A stretch of DNA of 64,000 nucleotides from Neoroseomonas eburnea (GTDB taxonomy: Bacteria > Pseudomonadota > Alphaproteobacteria > Acetobacterales > Acetobacteraceae), in assembly GCF_018129005.1 (NCBI RefSeq), contig NZ_JAAEDL010000004.1, forward strand, positions 124,001 through 188,000. Reading direction: 5' to 3'. Of the stretch, positions 60,801 through 64,000 are shown one piece after another. How positions within the stretch are numbered: the first letter of the stretch is position 1; the number at the start of each line of letters is the position of its first letter. Below the pieces are notes generated by a model, which worked only from the letters and a program-made list of their open reading frames with translations, ran no database searches and was not told the origin of the DNA. A program made the position numbers and the translations under genes.

Positions 60801-62362
60801 CGCCGGGGGTGATGCTGATCTCCCCGCCGCCGCACCACGACATCTACTCGATCGAGGATCTGGCGCAGCTCATCTACGACCTCAAGCAGATCAACCCGGA
60901 TGCCTCGGTCTGCGTGAAGCTGGTCTCGCGGTCCGGGATCGGCACCATCGCCGCGGGCGTGGCCAAGGCGAAGGCGGATGCGATCCTGGTCTCCGGCCAT
61001 TCCGGCGGCACCGGCGCGTCCCCGCAATCCAGCATCAAGTATGCCGGCCTGCCCTGGGAACTCGGCCTGTCCGAAACCCACCAGGTGCTGCTGCTGAACC
61101 GCCTGCGCCACCGCGTGCGGCTGCGCACCGACGGCGGCATCAAGACCGGGCGCGACGTGGTGATCGCGGCCATGCTCGGCGCCGAGGAATTCGGCATCGG
61201 CACGGCGAGCCTCGTGGCCATGGGCTGCATCATGGTCCGCCAGTGCCATTCCAACACCTGCCCGGTCGGCGTCTGCGTGCAGGACGAGGCGCTGCGCCAG
61301 AAGTTCACCGGCACGCCGGAGAAGGTGATCAACCTCTTCTCCTTCGTGGCGGAGGAGGTGCGCGAGATCCTCGCCTCCCTCGGCTTCCGCAGGCTGACCG
61401 ACGTCATCGGCCGCACCGACCTGCTCCAGCAGGTCAGCCGCGGGTCGGAGGATCTCGACGACCTCGACCTCAACCCGTTGCTGGTGCAGGCCGATGCCGG
61501 CCCTCATGCGCCCTACTGCACCCTCGAAGGCCGCAACGAGGTGCCCGAGACGCTGGACGCGGAGATGATCCGCGATGCCGACGCGCTGTTCCGGCACGGC
61601 GAGAAGATGCAGCTCCAGTACAACATCCGGAACACGCATCGCGCGATCGGTACCAAGGTGTCTTCGCGCATCACGCGCCAGTTCGGGATGAGCGGGCTGC
61701 AACCGGGCCATCTGAACGTCCGCCTGCGCGGCTCGGCCGGGCAGTCGCTCGGCGCCTTCGGCGTGCGCGGGCTGAAGCTCGAAGTGTTCGGCGACGCCAA
61801 CGACTATGTCGGCAAGGGGCTTTCGGGCGCGACCATCGTGGTGCGCCCGGCGCCTTCCTCGCCGCTGGTGTGGAACGACAACACCATCATCGGCAACACG
61901 GTGCTCTATGGCGCGACGGCGGGTGAGCTCTTCGCGGCCGGCCAGGCCGGCGAGCGCTTCGCGGTGCGCAATTCCGGCGCCACCGCGGTGGTCGAGGGCT
62001 GCGGCGCCAATGGATGCGAATACATGACCGGCGGCACGGTCGTGATCCTCGGGGCGGTCGGCGACAATTTCGGCGCCGGCTTCACCGGCGGCCAGGCCTT
62101 CATCTACGACGCCGACGACACCTTCGAACTGCGCATCAACCCCGAGACGCTGCTGTGGAGCCGCATCGCCCACCCGCATTGGGAAGGCGTGCTGTGTGAT
62201 CTGATCGCCCGGCATGTGGCGGAAACCGGCAGCCGCTTCGCCGCCCGCCTGCTGAACGAATGGGCGACCGAGCGCGGCCGCTTCTGGCACGTCGTGCCGA
62301 AGGAATACGCGAAGTACCTGCCGGTCCCGATGGCCGAGACCGAGGCCGTGGCGGCCGAATGA
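57824..62362 (+). CDS. gltB: Glutamate synthase (NADPH) large subunit
   Basis: The 1512-residue enzyme makes glutamate from glutamine and 2-oxoglutarate. A propeptide of 34 residues precedes the N-terminal nucleophile Cys35 in HDACGVGLV. The glutaminase domain has RFAIYHQRYSTNTFPTW and MLAHNGEINT; the central domain follows, then the FMN/synthase domain (VSGHSGGTGASPQSSIKYAG). The 3Fe-4S ligands lie in CHSNTCPVGVC, preceded by CIMVRQ. The C-terminal GXGXG helix (GATAGELFAAGQAGERFAVR) closes the protein. Length and all domains are complete. Confidence 0.98.
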   Translation: MTQHENGSAFAQSYVAGRDLLASAAHIDLTEHDACGVGLVAALDGKPRREVVQAGIDALKAVWHRGAVDADGKTGDGAGIHVEIPQDFFAEVVERGGDRLRPGRIAVGMVFLPKTDLGAQERCRQIIETEILNAGYSIYGWRQVPIDVACIGEKANATRPEIEQILIFDPEQREVAIAERDMYVIRRRIEKQAIAAQIPELYLCSLSTRSIIYKGMFLAESLTVFYPDLLDARFVSRFAIYHQRYSTNTFPTWRLAQPFRMLAHNGEINTVHGNINWMKSHETRLAHPLLDPFMEDLKPVVQAGGSDTATLDNVFELLVRGGRDAPMAKAMLIPESVGNNATMPENHRELFMYCNAVMEPWDGPAAIAATDGRWVIAGLDRNGLRPMRYTVTDGGLLIVGSETGMVKLPEDRIVRKGRVGPGQCIGVDLEEARFYEDGALKDALAARKPFGQWTARTTRIDEIVKAEGDEHANFAGEELRRRQLAMGYTLEELEGILHPMVEDANEAVGSMGDDTPIAVLSSQYRGLHHYFRQTFSQVTNPPIDSLRETRVMTLKTRLGNLGNILDEDPTQCDMLMLDSPVLSNAQFDAMRAYMGSTVCTVDCTWPVEDGEGGLRRAIERIRREAEEGVRSGCAHVILTDEAQCRERAAIPMILAVGAVQTHLVRHGLRTFTSLNVRAAECMDVHYVAVLIGAGATTVNAYLAQESIADRHRRGLFGQISLRDAVARYKKAVDKGLLKVMSKMGIGVLSSYRGGMNFEAIGLSRALVAEFFPGTPSRISGIGLSGIARRILALHDKAWQEGAVALPVGGLYKLRRRGEVHAFDGSLIHTLQKAVETDSYQTFKRYSDAVRKLPPVALRDLLDFRTEGRTPVTLEEVESITEIRKRLVAPGISLGALSPEAHETLSIAMNRIGARSDSGEGGEDPVRARPRPNGDNANSAIKQIASGRFGVTAEYLNNCREIEIKVAQGAKPGEGGQLPGFKVTGLIAKLRHSTPGVMLISPPPHHDIYSIEDLAQLIYDLKQINPDASVCVKLVSRSGIGTIAAGVAKAKADAILVSGHSGGTGASPQSSIKYAGLPWELGLSETHQVLLLNRLRHRVRLRTDGGIKTGRDVVIAAMLGAEEFGIGTASLVAMGCIMVRQCHSNTCPVGVCVQDEALRQKFTGTPEKVINLFSFVAEEVREILASLGFRRLTDVIGRTDLLQQVSRGSEDLDDLDLNPLLVQADAGPHAPYCTLEGRNEVPETLDAEMIRDADALFRHGEKMQLQYNIRNTHRAIGTKVSSRITRQFGMSGLQPGHLNVRLRGSAGQSLGAFGVRGLKLEVFGDANDYVGKGLSGATIVVRPAPSSPLVWNDNTIIGNTVLYGATAGELFAAGQAGERFAVRNSGATAVVEGCGANGCEYMTGGTVVILGAVGDNFGAGFTGGQAFIYDADDTFELRINPETLLWSRIAHPHWEGVLCDLIARHVAETGSRFAARLLNEWATERGRFWHVVPKEYAKYLPVPMAETEAVAAE

Positions 62363-62502
62363 CTCCGGCCAGCGGGCGCTCCGGCGCGCCCGCTGGCGAA
62401 ATCCTTCATGGCTCGCGCGCGCGCCATCTTCCGTTTGCGTGACGGAAAGGTAATCTTCGCCGCAGCGGCGGGGCGGCCGCGGCAGCGGAGGAGGTTTTCG
62501 GC

Positions 62503-63009
62503 GTGCGTATCCCGGCCATGGCCCTCGCGGCCCTCCTTGCTTTGGCTGCGCCGGCCTCGGCGCAGGTCCGCGACATCGCCAACGTCAACGGATGGCGCGC
62601 CTATGTGGCGCAATCCGACAACGGCCCGCTGTGCGGCATGGGCACGGACGCGAACCGTGTCGGCCGCTTCTTCTGGATCAAGGTCGAGCGCCTGCGCGGC
62701 CAACTCCACGGATTCGTGCAGGTGGGCGACCGATCCTGGAATGTTCGGCAGGAGGCGCGGGGGCGCATCATCATCGCGATCGACAACCGCCGTGCCGAAT
62801 TGAACTACATCGGCACCACCCGCCCCGAGATGATCGAGGCCTCCTACCAGGGCGCCTTCAACAATTTCATCAATTTCGTCGAGGCCTTCGCCGCCGGCTA
62901 CCGGATGCAGGTGATCTTTCCCGGGGAGCGCGTCGAACCCTGGTCCGCCGATCTGCGCGGCACCCGTGCCGTGACCGAGGCCTTCCTGGCCTGCGCGCGA
63001 CGCATCTGA
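62503..63009 (+). CDS. Secreted protein of unknown function
   Basis: GTG 62503 is supported by GGAGGAGG at 62488-62495 with seven-base spacing. The 168-residue product has a signal peptide ending ASA before Gln21, so the mature protein is about 148 residues and periplasmic or secreted. The mature part is rich in beta-strand-like stretches (RIIIAIDNRRAELNYIG, YRMQVIFPGE) and has two Cys residues (CGMGTD and ACARRI) that could form a disulfide. No family is recognised. It stands alone between gltB and a repeat region. Confidence 0.75.
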   Translation: MRIPAMALAALLALAAPASAQVRDIANVNGWRAYVAQSDNGPLCGMGTDANRVGRFFWIKVERLRGQLHGFVQVGDRSWNVRQEARGRIIIAIDNRRAELNYIGTTRPEMIEASYQGAFNNFINFVEAFAAGYRMQVIFPGERVEPWSADLRGTRAVTEAFLACARRI

Positions 63010-63314
63010 GAGCCCGCTTGAGAGCGCGCCGAATGGCGCATTCCCGAGGCCGGCCGTTCCCGGCATTCCCAATCGGGCTCATGCCCGCCGGCCTTTCGGC
63101 TCATCCGGCATGAGAGTCCCGGCCTGGCGCGCAGCCGCCACACCCGTCCTGCGCGCGATACCGTTCGCCTTGCCGATGACGAGGTCATCAGCAAGGCTCG
63201 GCGGTATCAGAGCGCGATGTGCAGCTTTGTGCGCAGCTTTCGCGACGGCTCGCGCGACGCTGATCGCTGCCGACCTTTGCGCCCCGCAAGGGGGGGTGGC
63301 ATAAGCGGGCCATC
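63010..63314. repeat. Intergenic palindromic repeats of the GATACCG type
   Basis: No gene seen. The hairpin begins with GATACCG at 63157-63163 and ends with CGGTATC at 63202-63208. Inside it CTTGCCGATGAC (63169-63180) pairs with GTCATCAGCAAG (63184-63195), one mismatch. It is a second, inverted copy of the element at 31209-31258. The left part (63009-63055) resembles, in inverted form, the palindrome at 7730-7790. Confidence 0.7.
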
Positions 63315-63983
63315 GTGAGGCTGCTCTTCCACCTTCCCCTCTCTCCCTTCTCCCGCAAGGTGCGCCTGGCGCTCGGCGAAAAGCGCATCCCCTTCGACAC
63401 GCGCATCGAGCGGGTGTGGGACCGTCGCGACGACTTCCTCGGCATGAATCCCGCCTGCACAGTGCCTGTGCTGCAGGAGGACAACGGCCTGACGATCGCG
63501 GATTCCAACGCAATCTGCGAGTACCTGGACGAGGCCTATCCCGACATTCCGCTGCTCGGGCGCACGCTCGCGGAACGGGTGGAGGTCCGCCGCCTGGTCG
63601 CCTGGTTCGACGGCAAGTTCCACGCCGAGGTCGGCATGAACCTGCTCTACGAGAAGCAGATGAAGCGGCTGATGGGGCGCGGCAATCCGGATGCGACGGC
63701 GATCCGTGCCGGCTATGCCAACCTTCGCCCGCATCTCGAATACATCGGCTGGCTGGCCGAGACGAGGCCCTGGCTCGCCGGGCCGATGCTGTCGCTGGCG
63801 GATCTGGCCGCGGCGGCGCATCTCTCGGCGCTCGACTACATCGGCGATATCGACTGGTCGCTGAACGAAGCGGCCAAGGACTGGTATGCGCGGATGAAGT
63901 CCCGCCCGTCCTTCCGCCCGCTGCTCGGCGACCGCGTGAGCGGCGTGACGCCGCCCGACCACTACGCCGACCTGGATTTCTGA
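63315..63983 (+). CDS. fzlA: FtsZ-binding protein FzlA (glutathione S-transferase fold)
   Basis: The 222-residue protein has a GST fold: N-terminal thioredoxin-like part (MRLLFHLPLSPFSRKVRLAL, NPACTVPVLQED, TIADSNAICEYLDEAYP) and an all-helical C-terminal domain with WYARMKSRPSFRPLL and the closing HYADLDF. In Caulobacter, FzlA binds FtsZ filaments and controls constriction; the terminal sequence and length match this group rather than detoxifying GSTs. The start is GTG 63315. The assignment is by recollection of the family. Confidence 0.85.
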   Translation: MRLLFHLPLSPFSRKVRLALGEKRIPFDTRIERVWDRRDDFLGMNPACTVPVLQEDNGLTIADSNAICEYLDEAYPDIPLLGRTLAERVEVRRLVAWFDGKFHAEVGMNLLYEKQMKRLMGRGNPDATAIRAGYANLRPHLEYIGWLAETRPWLAGPMLSLADLAAAAHLSALDYIGDIDWSLNEAAKDWYARMKSRPSFRPLLGDRVSGVTPPDHYADLDF

Positions 63984-64000
63984 TACCGGCCAGCCCTTCG

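Noticed and set aside
57653..62290. Very long open frame on the minus strand opposite gltB
   Set aside because: It is antisense to a complete, motif-rich glutamate synthase. High-GC DNA commonly gives long antisense frames, and its product is a low-complexity His/Arg/Asp/Ala-rich sequence with no family motif.
1..64000. CRISPR array, insertion sequence, prophage or integron
   Set aside because: No regularly spaced direct repeats, no transposase, integrase or phage gene is visible. The repeats found are short palindromes.

Overview
This is a very GC-rich window (about 70% by eye) from an alphaproteobacterial chromosome, most likely Acetobacteraceae (a Roseomonas-like Rhodospirillales). The reasons are conserved alphaproteobacterial neighbourhoods (rpmH-rnpA-yidD-yidC-yihA; dapD-dapE; truA-fmt-def; rnd-kdsD-lptC-lptA-lptB-rpoN-hpf; an FzlA-type GST-fold protein), an Hsp20-DUF1150 pair, a TTT (Bug) solute-binding protein beside a LysR regulator, polyhydroxybutyrate-type 3-hydroxybutyrate metabolism, and many GTG starts with overlapping stop/start codons. 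The assignment rests on gene content only. I see no insertion sequence, prophage, plasmid function or CRISPR array.

Layout. 0-6.2 kb: the end of a VIT/CCC1-type transporter, two tandem P-type ATPases and a small ABM-like protein. 6.3-18.7 kb: accessory metabolism, with an M20-type amidohydrolase, an RlpA-like lipoprotein, an ABC solute-binding protein, a coupled GSCFA/WcbI surface-polysaccharide pair, a class II aldolase coupled to an EamA transporter, an LLM flavin oxidoreductase, LysR plus a Bug protein, and panC. 18.7-27.5 kb: an rRNA methyltransferase/DUF3293/MFS chain, a sirtuin, the coupled bdhA-patatin-tam operon, and a MerA-like flavoprotein overlapping a VTT membrane protein. 27.5-34 kb: the ribosome/membrane-insertion cluster rpmH-rnpA-yidD-yidC-yihA, then argB. 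The cluster is interrupted by an opposite-strand flavin monooxygenase flanked by palindromic repeats.

34-42.6 kb: DUF2336 and a PAS/GAF/GGDEF diguanylate cyclase, dapD-dapE (lysine and diaminopimelate), a membrane protein, an unusual tRNA-like gene, truA-fmt-def, and a heat-shock pair (Hsp20, DUF1150). 43-48.2 kb: the most unusual locus. Two 765-778 residue proteins each fuse an alpha/beta-hydrolase-like domain, a helical linker and a GT61-type glycosyltransferase domain (apparently dead in the first copy). A small gene between them encodes only the linker module. 48.2-55.1 kb: the Lpt lipopolysaccharide-transport operon with kdsD, rpoN and hpf, RNase D and tRNA-Leu(CAG). 55.2-64 kb: a complex I NDUFA9-like protein, gltD-gltB glutamate synthase, a secreted unknown protein and fzlA.

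The genes are mostly housekeeping: envelope biogenesis (yidC, lpt, kdsD, GSCFA/WcbI, GT61 fusions), nitrogen and amino acid metabolism (gltBD, argB, dapDE, rpoN), and translation (rpmH, rnpA, yihA, fmt, def, truA, hpf). Intergenic spaces carry families of perfect hairpin repeats that recur across the window, including a roughly 300-bp element with inverted ends. Their function is unknown; some may terminate transcription.
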